From positions 18,872,688 to 18,936,687 of the forward strand of contig NC_132925.1 in the NCBI RefSeq assembly GCF_047675955.1: 64,000 nt of DNA. The letters run 5' to 3'. The stretch comes from Chlorocebus sabaeus (taxonomy: Eukaryota > Chordata > Mammalia > Primates > Cercopithecidae). Position numbers and translations under genes: made by a program. Within the stretch, counting starts at the first letter, position 1. Every line of letters begins with the position of its first letter. Below, piece after piece: positions 35,501-47,357 of this stretch. The notes below the pieces were generated by a model, which searched no databases, was not told the DNA's origin, and worked only from the letters and a program-made list of their open reading frames with translations.

Positions 35501-36906
35501 AAAGAAGATTATAGTTTTTCTTTGGAACGTTGTTGGTTCTTTAATTCTCTATTTTTTGGATATAAGAAACCCCTTTCTTTTTTCTCATAAACTATCCATA
35601 AATTACAATGATTTAGTATATTATACTTTTACAAACCGCAATGAAACATTTATCTTTTCCCCTTCCTGATCCCTTCAGAATTCCAAAGCTCTTATTGAAT
35701 ATTCTTATTTTCATGGCAATATATTTACATAAGTTCAATAAGAATCTACCTTTTTTATTCTACCAGGACACAACTGGAAACATTGGTTATATTAACTAAG
35801 GCTTTGAAGGGAATGTTATATTTAAGAATAATAGGCATAGAATCAGATATGACCAGACAGTTTTAAGGAATTAAGGTTGACTTTATGGAATCAATGCTTA
35901 AAAAGCCCTTCTAGAAAAAAATGGCCTGGGAGCTAACTTATAGTGTTTGCAGCATTACATGTGAGTAATGCAGTTTTTATTCAGGCAGGGCTAGGAAACT
36001 TAGAGTATTTTGGAGACTTCAAGGAGAGAGGGATTCACCCAAATTGATAGGTATTGAAGGTAAAATCTGGTGGCAAGGTCTTGGCTTGGTTTCCTAGTCT
36101 TGAGAGGATTTTAGAAGTCTAATCCGAGATTCCTTATGAAAAGTTTCAGCAAAGCAAACTTTTAAGGTCTTTGTGGTCAATTATAGTCTTGCTGCACCTA
36201 GGTAAACAATCATGCCAGATCTAATGAGACCAGACTTATTCTGAAGACAAGAATAACCTTACTTTAGTTATCTTTAATCAAAATGAGGGTGATTGTAGTG
36301 AGAAATTTTGTATTTTCATGGAAAGCTATATAGCCTACCTTTCTGAGTGTTCATTGTCTTAGAGCTGCTATTTTTCACCTCTTGGTAACTCCATTTTACT
36401 TTCTGCTTTATTATCTGTCTATAAACTAGACTGGATCCTGCTCAATTTTTCTAGTTTCCCCTGAAATCTTGCTACATATCTCCAAATGAACATTTCCAGT
36501 TTTTCTCCCACACTCCTGACTTGGCATTACTGAGAACTAAAACTTGATTGCCCGTGTTCTTCTTGGGACTATCTAAAGAAGCCCTGTGTTTGAAGCTAGA
36601 TGTTTCCATGCTCTCTTCTGAGAAATAACCAAAACTGCAGCACTGATGCATGTATCATCACCAAAGACATTCAAACTGCAAACCAGGAAATCTGTCAGCT
36701 CTCCACTGCCATCCTCACTCCACCATCTGAAAATGCTTCAAACCCAACATAAACTCTTGGCAACTGGCTATACTCTGGACTCAGAAACTGGGTTTTCAGT
36801 TTGCTTCAACCATTAATTTTTGTCTTACTTTGTTTTCCTAAAAACTCTGCTCCTTCAATACCTGATTACTTGCACCATCCAGCAGATATCCTCTACTACC
36901 AAGTCT
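32576..36906. other. Long unique AT-rich stretch, no gene seen
   Basis: About 4.3 kb with no recognised transposon, coding exon or RNA gene. This is the longest repeat-poor stretch in the window. Small open frames such as 33741-34055 (minus) have no recognisable motif. Confidence 0.5.
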
Positions 36907-36961
36907 CAACAGATGGTTCAGCTGTTGAAAACCATCTGTTGGGAGGTTGATTCAACCTCCC
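36907..36961. repeat. Two adjacent perfect inverted repeats
   Basis: First hairpin: caacagatggtt (36907-36918) and aaccatctgttg (36930-36941), a perfect 12-bp stem with an 11-base loop. Second: gggaggttga (36941-36950) and tcaacctccc (36952-36961), a perfect 10-bp stem with a 1-base loop. Within the first, tcaacag (36906-36912) can pair alternatively with ctgttga (36922-36928). Confidence 0.95.
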
Positions 36962-37885
36962 ACCTCTATTAGTTCCCAGCTGGTCTTTAATAAATAAAAG
37001 GCAACCTAATGTGTAATGGACTTTTATTGCTCAAGAACAATGTTTCTTCCTTCCTTAAACATGAGGAGAAACTGACAAAAACTGTCTCCTTGACCAAACC
37101 CTTGTCAGTTGCCTATAAGCCCTCTAGGCTGTGACTTTAGTGTCTATTCTTATCAGACATGCATTACACAACCATAGCAATGGTCTTGCTAAGTTGGTTT
37201 AACCAGAACCCCTACCCTTGATATCTGATTTAATTTATCAGTCCCCTGAGTCCCCCAGGTGACATCCATTCATCCTGGCCAGCTTTCAGTAAGAATCCTA
37301 TTGGATCCATTTAGCTAGAAATCCCCCCTTACACTTAAATCTTCCTTTTAGTAATTTTGCATCCACTAACCCTGACCTTGCTCCTTGGCTATAAATCCAC
37401 AAGTTGTCCATGTTGTATTTAGAATTGATTACAATTCTATATTGAGGTCTCTTTTCCCATATTGCAATAGTTTCTGACTAAAATCTGCTTTTGCCTGTTG
37501 ATATGGTTCGGCTGTGTTCCCATCTGAATCTCATCTTGAATTGTAGCTCCCATAATTCTCATAATTGAATCATGGCAGCAGTTTCCTCCATACTGTTCTT
37601 GTGGTAGTGAATAATAAGTCTCATGAGATCTGCTGGTTTTATAAGGGGTTTCCACTTTCACTTGATTCGGATTCTCTTTTGTTTGCCACCATGAAAGACA
37701 TGCCTTTCACCTTCTGCCATAAATTGTGAAGCCTCCCCAGCCATGTGGAACGGTGAGTCCGTTAAACCTCATTTTCTTTATATATAAATCACCCAGTCTC
37801 AGGTATGTCTTTATTAGCAGTGTGAAAATGGACTAATACACCCCTTTAACTGTATAGCTCTCGTGTTCTTTGATGAGATAGAAAC
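36962..37885 (+). mobile_element. Possible ERV LTR-like segment, unassigned
   Basis: The stretch with cttggctataaatccacaag, atattgcaatagtttctgac and taaaatctgcttttgcc, then (after the THE1 LTR) tagctctcgtgttctttgat, has the arrangement of a class I ERV LTR 3' half. The family and the ends were not fixed. Confidence 0.3.
37499..37840 (+). mobile_element. THE1 solo LTR, sense
   Basis: It starts tgatatggttcggctgtgtt and ends gtgaaaatggactaataca. Inside are ttgaattgtagctcccataa, aattgaatcatggcagcag, gtgaagcctccccagccatg and gagtccgttaaacctcattt. About 30 bases are missing after ccataattctc relative to the THE1 pattern. The flanking 5-mers cctgt and cccct do not form a clean TSD. Confidence 0.9.
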
Positions 37886-38344
37886 TGTAAATCTCTTTAA
37901 GTCAAATCTTCATTTGAACTGGTTGTTATATATTATTGATTCTCTCGATTATTTAGTTAAATAAAACTCTTGACATGTTAAATACATCTTTGCAGTTGTG
38001 ATTTTATCCTCTTCTAAAATGTATCCTGTTACAGTCCCACTAATGTGGCCCTCATTGATCCTCACATGTCATTTGAAGTCACTTCCCTGACACAGTAGGG
38101 ATGATAATTTTTGCCAGGGATCTGTAGTTTTGGGGATGCTGCACGATTGTGGAAGTTTTGTAGTACTCAGCTCTAGATGGTGCCATTCACATAGAGTATG
38201 GGCAAAACTTTGTGGATAGTAAATATACCACAACTAGTAAACTGTACTACTGTAGCTCAAAAGCAGCCATACACAATATCTTAATGAATAGAGTTGGCTG
38301 TGTTCCAAACATATTTTAAAAAATTTTTTATCTGGCTTTGATTT
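37886..38344. other. Unique sequence
   Basis: About 460 AT-rich bases between the THE1 LTR region and the large L1. No gene recognised. Confidence 0.5.
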
Positions 38345-40685
38345 ATAATTTTAAAAATAATTTCAAGTTTTATTTTAGATTCAGAAGGTACATGTACAGG
38401 TTTGTTACATGGCTATATTGCATGATGCTTGAGTTTGGGGTATGATTGGTTCTGTCACCCAGGTAGTGAGCATGATATGAAATGGTTAGTTTTTCAAACC
38501 TTGGCCCCTTCCTCCCACGTCTGTTAGTTTCCAGTGTTTATTGTTGCCATTGTTATGTCCACGAATACCCAGTGTTTAGCTCCCACTTATAAATGTGACC
38601 ATGTAGTATTTGGTTTTCTGTTTCCGCATTAATTTTCTTAGGATAATGGCCCCCAGCTACATCAATGTTGCTGCAAAGAACACATTTTCATTCCTTTATA
38701 TGGCTGCGTAGTATTCCGTGTTGATTCCATGTCTTTACTAATGTAAGTAGGGCTGAAGTAAACATATGAGTGCCCATGTCTTTTTGGTAGAACAATTTAT
38801 TTTCTTTTGGATATATACTCAGTAATGGGATTGTTGGGTCAAATGGTACTTTTGTTTTAGGTTCTTTGAGAAATCTCTAAAGTACTCTCACAGTAGCTGA
38901 ACTAATTTATATTCCCACCAACAATATATAGGTGTTTCCTATTCTCTACAACCTTGCCAGCATCTGTTGTTTTTTGACCTTTTAATCGTAACCATTCTGA
39001 CCACTGTGAGTGGCTATCTCATTGTGGTTTTGATTTGCATGTCTCTTGATGTTTAGCTATGTTGATCTTTTTTTCATATGTTTGTTGGCTGCTTATATGT
39101 CTTCCTTTGAGAAATGTCTTTGTGCGTGTATTTTGCCCACTTTTTAACATGGTTATTTGCTTTTTTTTCTTGTTGAATTGTTTAAGTTCCATATAGATTC
39201 TGGATATTGACCTTCATTAGATACAGAGCTTGCAAATATCTTCTCCCATTCTCTGGACTGTTTGTTTACTATGTTGATTGTTTCTTTTGCTGTGCAGAAG
39301 CTCTTTAGTTTAATTACTTCCCACTTGTCAATTTTTATTTTTGTAGAGATTGCTTTTGAGGACTTAGTCATACATTTCTTCTCAAGGCTGATGTCTAGAA
39401 TAGTGTTTCCTAGGTTTTCTCCTAGTATTATGATAGGCTGATGGTCCAGTTTTATTTGTCTGCATATGGCTAGCCAGCTATCCCAGCACAATATAATGAA
39501 TGGGGAATCCTTCCTCATTGCTTATCTTTGTCAACTTTTTGAAAGATCACATGGCTGTGGGTCTGTTGCTTTATTCCTTTTATTCTGTTCCATTAGTCTA
39601 TGTGTCTCTTTTTGTACCAGTCCTATGCTACTTTGGCTACTGTAGGCTCATGATATAGTTTGAAGTTGGATAATGTGATGCCTCTGACTTTGTTCTTTTT
39701 GCTTAGGATTGCTCTGATTATTCAAACTCTTTTTCATTTCCATATGAATTTTTGAATAGTTTTTTCTAATTCTGTAAAAAATTAAATTGGTCATTTGATA
39801 GTAATAGCATTGAATCTGCAGATTGCTTTGGGCAGTATGGCCATTTTAATGATATTGATTCTTCTCATCCATAATCATGGAATGTTTTTCCCTTTGTTTG
39901 TGTCATCTATGATTTCTTCTAGCAGTGTTTTGTGATTCTCCTTGTAGAAACCTTTCACCTCCTTGGTTAGATGTATTCCTTGTTTGTATGCGTGTGGTGG
40001 CCATTGTTAATGAGATTGCATTCTTGATTTGGCTCTTAGCTGGGATGCTTCTATACAGAAATGCTGCTGATTGTTGTACATAGATTTTGTGTCCTGAAAT
40101 TTCACCAAAGTTATTTATCAGTTCCAGGAACCTTTTAGCAGAGTTGTTAGGGTTTTCTAGGTATAGGTTCATGTCATCAGTAAAGAGAGATAGTTTGACT
40201 TCTTCTTTTCCTATTTGATGCCTTTTACTTCTTCCTCTTGCCTGACTGCTCTGGCTAGGACTTTTAGTATTATGTTGAATAGGAGTGGTGAGAGTGGCAT
40301 CCGTGTCATGTTTCAGTTCTCAAGGCAGCTCCTTCCAGTTTTTGCCCATTTAGGGTGACGTTGGCTGTGGGTTTGTCAAAGATGACTCTTATTGTTTTGA
40401 GGTATGTTCCTTTGATCCCTAATTTGTTGAGGGCTTTTATTATGAAAGAATATTGGATTTTACCAAAATCATTTTCTGCATCTTTTGAGATGATCATATG
40501 GGTTTCATTTTTAAATCTGTTTATGTTGTGAACCACATTTATTGATTTACATATATTGAATCAACTTTGTATCCCAGGAATGAAGCTTACTTGATTGTGG
40601 TAAGTTAGCTTTTTGATGTGCTGCTGGATTCAGTTTGCTAGTGTTTTGTTGAGGATTTTCATGTCCATGTTCATCAGGGATATCA

Positions 40686-40689
40686 GTGT

Positions 40690-40723
<34 letters not shown>
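40686..40723. repeat. (TG)n microsatellite inside L1 ORF2
   Basis: A TG array with one tgta interruption near its left end, located where the L1 ORF2 sequence would otherwise continue. It directly precedes the THE1 insertion by about 65 bases. Confidence 0.97.
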
Positions 40724-40725
<2 letters not shown>

Positions 40726-41744
40726 TTTTTGCTGTTGTGTCTGTCAGGTTTTGGTATCAGGGTGATGCTGGCCTCATAGGATCAGTTCGTGTATTAGTCC
40801 ATTTTCATGCTGCTGATAAAGACATACCTGAGACTGGGCAATATACAAAAGAAAGAGGCTTAATTGGACTTACAGTTTCACATGGCTGGGGAGGCTTCAC
40901 AATCATGGCAGAAGGCAAGGAGAAGCAACACATCTAGTGGATGGCAGCAGGCAATAAATAAGAGATTGTGCAGAGAAACTCATTTTTTAAAGCCATCAGA
41001 TCTCATGAGACCCATTCACTATCATGAGAACAGAACGGGAAAGACCTGCCCCCATGACTCAGTCATCTCCCACCAGATACCTCCCACAACACGTGGAATC
41101 GTGGGAGCTACAAGATGAGATTTGGGTGCGGACACAGAGCCAAATCATATCACTCCACTCCGGCCCCTCCCAAATCTCGTATCTTTACATTTCAAAATGA
41201 GTCATGGCTTCCCAACAGTCCGCCAAAGTCTCAACTCATTTCAGCATCAACTAAAAAATCCATGGTCCAATGTCTTATGTGAGACTGCCCATCCCTACTG
41301 CCCATGAGCCTGTAAAATCAAAAGCAAGTTAGTTATGTCCTAAGTACAATGGGGGTATAGGCATTGGGTAAGTATAGCCATTCCAAATGGGAGAGAGTGG
41401 CTGAAACAAAAGGGCTACAGGCCGCATTCAAGTCCGAAATCCCGCAGGGCCGTCCAATCTTACAGCTCCAAAAATAATCTCTTTTGACTCCATGTCTCAC
41501 ATCCAGGACATGCTGATGCAAGAGGTGGGTTCCCATGGTCTTGGGCCGCTCCACCCCTGTGGCTCTACAGGGTATAGGTTCCCTCCTGGCTGCCTTTACG
41601 GGCTGACATTGAGTGTGTGCAGCTTTTCCAGGTGTACAGGGCAAGCTGTCAGTGGACCTACCCATTCTGGGGTCTGGAGCACAGTGACCATATTCTCACA
41701 GCTCCACTAGGTGGCACCCCAGTAGGGATTCTGTGTGGGGGCTC

Positions 41745-42745
41745 CTACCCTACATTCCCCTTCTGCACCACCCTAGCAGAGGTTTTCCTTGAGGGCCCCT
41801 CCCCTGTGGCAGACTTTTGCGTGGGCATCCAAGTGTCTTCATACATCTTCTGAAATATAGGTGGAGGTTTCCAAACCCCAATTCTTGACTTCTGTGCACT
41901 TGTGGATTCAACATCACGTGAAAGCTGCCAAGGCTGGAGGCCTTGCACCCTCTGAAGCCACAGCCCAAGCTCTATGCCGGCCTCTTTCAGCCATGGTTGG
42001 AGGAGCTGGGATGAGAGGCGCCAAGTCCCTAGGCTGTACACAGCACAGGGACCCTGGGCCCAGCCCACGAAACCACTTTTTTTTCTCCTAGGCCTCCAGG
42101 TCTGTGATGAGACAGGCTGCTGTGAAGACTTCTGACATGTTCTGGAGACATTTTCCCCCTTGTGTTGGTGATTAACATTTGGTTCCTTGTTATTTATGCA
42201 AATTTTTGCAGCTGGCTTGAATTTCTCCTCAGAAAATGGGATTTTCTTTTCCATCACATTGTCAGGCTGCAAATTTTCCAAACTTTTCTGCTTTGCTTTC
42301 CTTATAAAACTGAATGCAATTAACAGCACCCAAGTCACCTGTTTAATACTTTGTTGCTTGGAAACTGAATGCCTTTAACACCACCCACGTTACCTCTTGA
42401 ATGCTTTGCTGCCAGATAACCTAAATCATCTCTCTCAAGTTCAAAGTTCCACAAATCTCTAGGGAAGGGACAAAATGCCACCTGTCTCTTTGCTAAAACA
42501 TAACAAGAGCCACCTTTGCTCCAGTTCCCAACAAGTTTCTCATCTACATTTGAGACCACTTCAGCCTGGACCTTATTGTTCTTATCACTATCAGGCTTTT
42601 GGTTAAAGCCATTCAACAAGTCTCTAGGAAGTTCCAAACTTTCCCACATTTTTCTGTCTTCTTCTGAGCCCTCCAAACTGTTCCAAACTTTGCCTGTTAC
42701 CCAGTTCCAAAGTCGCTGCCACATTTTTGGGTATCTTTTCAGCAA
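41745..42745 (-). pseudogene. THE1 internal region reading-frame remnant (gag-like position), broken
   Basis: Two minus-strand frames cover about 1 kb of the THE1 internal region: 136 codons (42745-42335) and 197 codons (42338-41745, opening with GTG rather than ATG). They lie in different frames and overlap by 4 bases. The break falls in a 55-bp tandem duplication at 42309-42413. No protease, reverse transcriptase or envelope signature is recognised. MaLR internal regions are not known to make functional proteins, so this is described as a relic. Confidence 0.7.
42309..42413. repeat. 55-bp imperfect tandem duplication in THE1 internal region
   Basis: Copies start with actgaatgc at 42309 and 42364 and share the order aacagcacccaagtcacct / aacaccacccacgttacct, then tttgttgcttgg / tttgctgcc. 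The period of 55 is not a multiple of three. Confidence 0.85.
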
Positions 42746-45700
42746 TGCCCCACTCTACTGGTACCAATTTACTGTATTAGTCTGTTTTCATGCTGCTGAT
42801 AAAGACATACTCAAGACGGGGCAATTTACAGAAGAAAGAGGCTTATTGAATTTATAGTTCCATGTGGCTGGGGAATCCTCACAATCATAGCGGAAGGTTA
42901 AAGATATGTCTCACACACCAACAGACAAGAGAAGAACTTGCGCAGACAAACTCCTATTGTTTAAAAAACCATCAGATCACGTGAGACCGATTCACTATCA
43001 TGAGAACAGCATGGGAAAGGCCCACCCCCAGTATCCAATCATCTCCTACTGGGTACCTCGCACAACATGCGGGAGTTATGGGAGCTATAAGATGATATTT
43101 GGGAGGGGGCACAGAGCCAAACCATATCAGTTAGGTAGGAGTCTCTCCTCCTCACTTTTTTGAAATAGTTTCAGTAGAATTAGTACCAGTTCTTCCTTGT
43201 ATAACTGGTAGAATTTGTGAATCCATCTAGTCCAGAAGTTTTTTTTTGGTTTTTAGGTTTTTTATTACTGAGTAAATTCTGTGCATGATACTGGTCTGTT
43301 CAGGGTTTCGATTTCTTCCTGATTCATTCTTGGAAAGTTGTGTGTTTCTAGGAATTTACTCATTTCCTCTAGTTTTTTTAGTTTGTATGCATAAAGGTGT
43401 TTATAATAGTCTCTGAGGATCTTTTGTATTGTTATGGGATCAGTAGTAATGTTACCTTTGTCATTTCTGATTGTGCTGATCTGAATCACCTCTCTTTTTG
43501 TCCTTATTAATCTAGCTAGCAGTCTATAGATCTTGTTCATCATTTTAAAGAGCCAACATTTGGTTTTGTTGAGCTAAAATGCATGGATACTTCGTTCTCA
43601 ATTTTGCTCAGTTCTGCTCTAATTTTAGTTATCTTTTTTCTGCTAGCTTTAGGGTTAGTTTGTTTTAGGTTTTCTAATTTTTCTAGGTGTTTTTGTTATA
43701 ACATTAATTTGAGAGGTTCCTAACTTTAGTACTATCAACTTTCCTCGTAACACTGCTTTTGCCGTATCCCAGAGATTTTGGTATGTTGTGTCTCTGTCTT
43801 CATTTATTTGAAAGAACGTTTAACATTTCTGCCTTGATTCTGTTGTTTACCCAAACATGTTCTTTCAGGAGCAAGTTGTTTATTTTCCATGTATTTGTGT
43901 GGTTTGGAAATATTTTCTTGGTACTGATTTCTATTTTTATACCACTGTGGTTCAATAGTATGATTGGTATAATTTCAATTTTTGGAATTTATTGATACTT
44001 GCTTAATGGCAGAGCATGTGGTTGATCTTTCAGTATGTTCTGTGTGCAGATGAGAAGAATATATGTTCTGTGGGTGGTGGATGAAGTAGTCTGTAGATAT
44101 CTATTAGGTTAAATTGGTCACATGTCAAATTTAGTCTAGAATTTCTTTGTTTTCTGCCTTGATGATCTGTCTAATGCTGTCACTTGGGTATTGAAATCCT
44201 CCTGTATTATTGTTTCATTGTCTATGGCTTTTTGTAGGTCTAGAAGTACTTGTTTTATGAATCTAGGTGCTCCAATGTTGGGTGCACATATAATTAGAAT
44301 ACTTAAGTCTTCTTGTTGGATTGAATCCTTTGTCATTATATACTACTCTTTTTTATCCATTATTTTTTCCTGTTTTTGGCCTAAAGTCTGTTTTATCTGA
44401 TACAAGAATAGTGACTCATGCTCTTTTTCATTTTCTATTTGCATGATAAATCTTTCTCTGATATTTTACTTTGAGCCTTTGAGTGTCATTACTTGTGAGA
44501 TGGGTCTCTTGAAGGTAGTACACAGTTGGGTCTTGCTTCTTTATCCAACTTACTACTCTATGTCATTTAAGTGGGGGGATTTAGATCCTTGACATTGAAA
44601 GCTAATATCTATATCTGAGGTTTTCATCCTATCATGAAATTCTACTCTGTGGTTGCTACTGTGTTGTTGCTGCTGCGTGGTTGCCTTATAGGACCTGTGG
44701 GCTGTGTACTTAAGTGTGTTTTTATGGTAGCAGGTATTTTTCTTTTGTTTCCATGTTTAGAACTCCCTTTTAAGGATCTCTTGTAAGGCTGGTCTAGTGC
44801 TAGCAAATTCCTTTAACTTGCCTGTCTGAAAAATATTTGATTTCTCCTTCACTTATGAAGCTTAGTTAACTGGGATATAAAATCCTTGATGGGAATTTCT
44901 TTTCTTTAATGATACTGAAAATAGGTCCTCAATCTCTCTTGGCTAGCAAGGCTTCTACTGAAAGGCCTGTGTTAGCCTGATGAGTTTCCCTTTGTACATG
45001 ATCTGATCTTTTTCTCTAGCTGATGTTAATATTTTTTTTCTTTAGCATTGACCTTGGAAAGTCTGGTAACCATATGCCTTGATGATATTTGTATTATATA
45101 GTATCTCCTACATGTTCTCTGGATTTCTTGTGTCTGTGTCTACCTCTCTAGCAAGATAAGGAAAATTTATTTGAATTACTCCCTTAAATATGTTTTCCTG
45201 GTTGTTTACATTTTATCTTTCCCTCTCAGGAATGCCAACAACTTGTAGTTTTGGTGGTTTTACATAATTCCATATTTCTTGAAGACTTTGTTCATTTTTT
45301 AAATTATTTTTTTTTTGTCTGACGTGGTTAGCTTAAAGACTAGTCTTCATGCTCTGAAATTCTGTTTTCCACTTAGTCCAGTCTATTGATAAAACTTCTA
45401 ATTGTATTTCGAAATTGTTCTAGTGAGTGTTTCAATTTTGGAAGCTCTGTTTGATTTCCTTTAAAGATGTTTATCTTTTACTTCATTTCCTGGATTGCTT
45501 TAGAAGTTTCTTTGTATTGATTTCCAACCTTGTCTTGGATCTTGTTAAGCTTCATTGCAATCCATGCTTTAAATTCTTTATCTGTCATTTCTGAATTTTC
45601 ATTTTGGTTAGGAATCGTTGTTGGAGAGCTAGTTAGATCCTTTGGTGGTGTCACTACCTTAAGATTTTTCATGGTGCCAGAATTTTTATGCTGGTTCCTA

Positions 45701-46553
45701 TTATTTGAAGATGCTGGAATTTCTAATTTTTGTAATTTTTTTGTGGGGGTGGAATTTTTTCTTTTTCTTTCCTTCCCTATAATATTATTGTTGTTTTTCT
45801 TTTCATTTGCTTTTCCCTTTCTCCCCCTCTCTAGGGGATGTGACTGTAGAGAATATGCATAAGGTCTTTTGGCTTCATTTCTGTAGCCCTATGCACCTCT
45901 GTCAGCAGGTTTTATATTGGGCTGTTCAGTTCAACCTGTAAGTGGCACTTACGGATGAGACCCAAATGTGGCCAGTGCAACTGGGTATATACTTGATCTT
46001 TTTTTACTGGGAGAAACTCCCTGTTGCATCAGACAATGGGTTGATCTGTGGAATGCTCAGTGGTCTGAGCTCCCTGTTCAGCTCCAGGGGGAGGAGATGG
46101 GGGCAGTATGAATTGGCAGGCACAAACAGTAGTGCTGAGGGAGAATCCCATGGGTGACCACTAGGTTCCCAGAGGTGTGCCTAGCCATGGAACTGGGAAA
46201 CCTCCTCCCTGGCCCCAAGTTCTCTCCATGGGGAGGGGAGTCAGCCTGAACTCCTAATGTGAGAGAGTGGAGCTCCAGATGCTTGGAGATTTGCCTGAGC
46301 ATGGAGCAAAGAGGACCCCACTTCACCACAGTCTTTGTATAGGAAGGACTGGCTGGCTCAGGGCTGCGTATTCAGGTGATCAGGTGCTCCAAATGTCTGG
46401 TGATCTGCCTGGGTGTAGAGAGGAGAGAACCCACCCTACACCAGGATCTTTTGATTAGCCAGATGCTGTCACAGGGGCTGTTTGCCCATGCTCTCATCCC
46501 TAGGATTTTGGATGTCCTTCACAATTCTGGTGGATTCCAATTTTCCTACTTGA

Positions 46554-47357
46554 ATTAAAACTCACAGAGATGATCTTTATGTACTATCTTGCTATTTACA
46601 AGTGTCTGAGGCATGCTAAAAGCCTCTAATCTGTCATCTTTGAAAAAATCTTTATTTACAAAACTCAGTGCCAACCTGTAGGCTGTAGTTTGTGAACTCC
46701 TGATATATGCTATAATGTCCTGGCAGTAATCCCCCTTGGAAACCTCTAAGAGAATGAGAAGGAAGATTTTTCTATTAGTATCCCTCTCTTCTCTGTTCAC
46801 CTACTCTCCCTTCAAAAGGCACTTGACTTTTTTCTTGCCATCCTCTAGCAAAATCTTCAGTAAGTCTAGTCTTTTGAAAAGGAGATACAGGAGGGAAGTT
46901 ATTATGAAATTTTGCTTTGGTCCTATAAATGTCCCTGAATAAAAGAACAAGAAGACTAATGACCTTGCTTGAAAATCCAAGGTAAAAAATATAATGAGAT
47001 CAAAACATTAGTTGATATTTCAGCAATCTGTCCTGTCATAGACATAAGATCCATTTTTTTCCATAATCATTTTTTATTGATTTTCTAACTTTTGTGAAAC
47101 ACTTCATAGTTTTCTAAAGTGCTTTTCAACATGTTCACAAAGATAGAAAGCAAAGCAGGAAGAACTAAGTGATGTTTTGATCAATGTTTAACAATTGGCT
47201 AACAATTTAGGCTAGGTTTAGAAGGGCTGCATAGTTCCCCCTGGTATTTTTGGAATGCCTGCCTGCCCTGGAGGAAATCTGCCACCATCTATGAAATCTT
47301 ACTACCTTGAATCTACCGTTCTGAAGAGGACACATGTAGGTTCTTTGGTAGAGCTAC
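46554..47357. other. Unique sequence with a short hAT-Charlie-like piece
   Basis: No gene. About 46648-46712 (atctttatttacaaaactca then tgtaggctgtagtttgtgaa) resembles one end of the same hAT-Charlie element type seen at 60887-60946, in reverse orientation. Confidence 0.45.

Larger units (their letters stand above)
40790..43129 (-). mobile_element. THE1 (ERVL-MaLR) provirus with two LTRs, antisense
   Basis: The LTRs lie at 40790-41152 and 42773-43129, both antisense and both starting tgtattagtc. A THE1 internal region of about 1.62 kb (41153-42772) lies between them. The 5-bp flanks gttcg (40785-40789) and gttag (43130-43134) differ at one base and fit the usual MaLR TSD. L1 sequence resumes exactly outside, so the L1 was already present when THE1 inserted. 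Both LTRs show many differences, as expected for an old primate insertion. Confidence 0.95.
38345..46553 (-). mobile_element. Nearly full-length L1 (L1MA/L1PB age), antisense, split by THE1
   Basis: Reading right to left on the minus strand there is a GC-richer 5' UTR (about 46550-45850), an ORF1 region (about 45845-44840), ORF2 from the endonuclease region (about 44760) through reverse transcriptase to the C-terminus, and a 3' UTR ending near 38345. Without the THE1 provirus at 40790-43129 the L1 is about 5.86 kb. Open frames are short and scattered over all three minus-strand frames, so both proteins are dead. A deletion of several dozen bases lies near 38715, and a TG array at 40686 replaces normal ORF2 sequence. 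Confidence 0.92.

Noticed and set aside
37441..37661. Minus-strand open frame across the THE1 solo LTR
   Set aside because: It spans the border between the LTR and its flank with no motif. It is an accidental frame.
41745..42338. 197-codon minus-strand frame as a possible co-opted retroviral gene
   Set aside because: It lacks an ATG start, sits in a MaLR internal region, and is cut off from the upstream frame by a duplication. No sign of a domesticated gene.
46100..46500. GC-richer stretch as a CpG island promoter
   Set aside because: Its position and sequence order match the 5' UTR of the antisense L1, which explains the composition.
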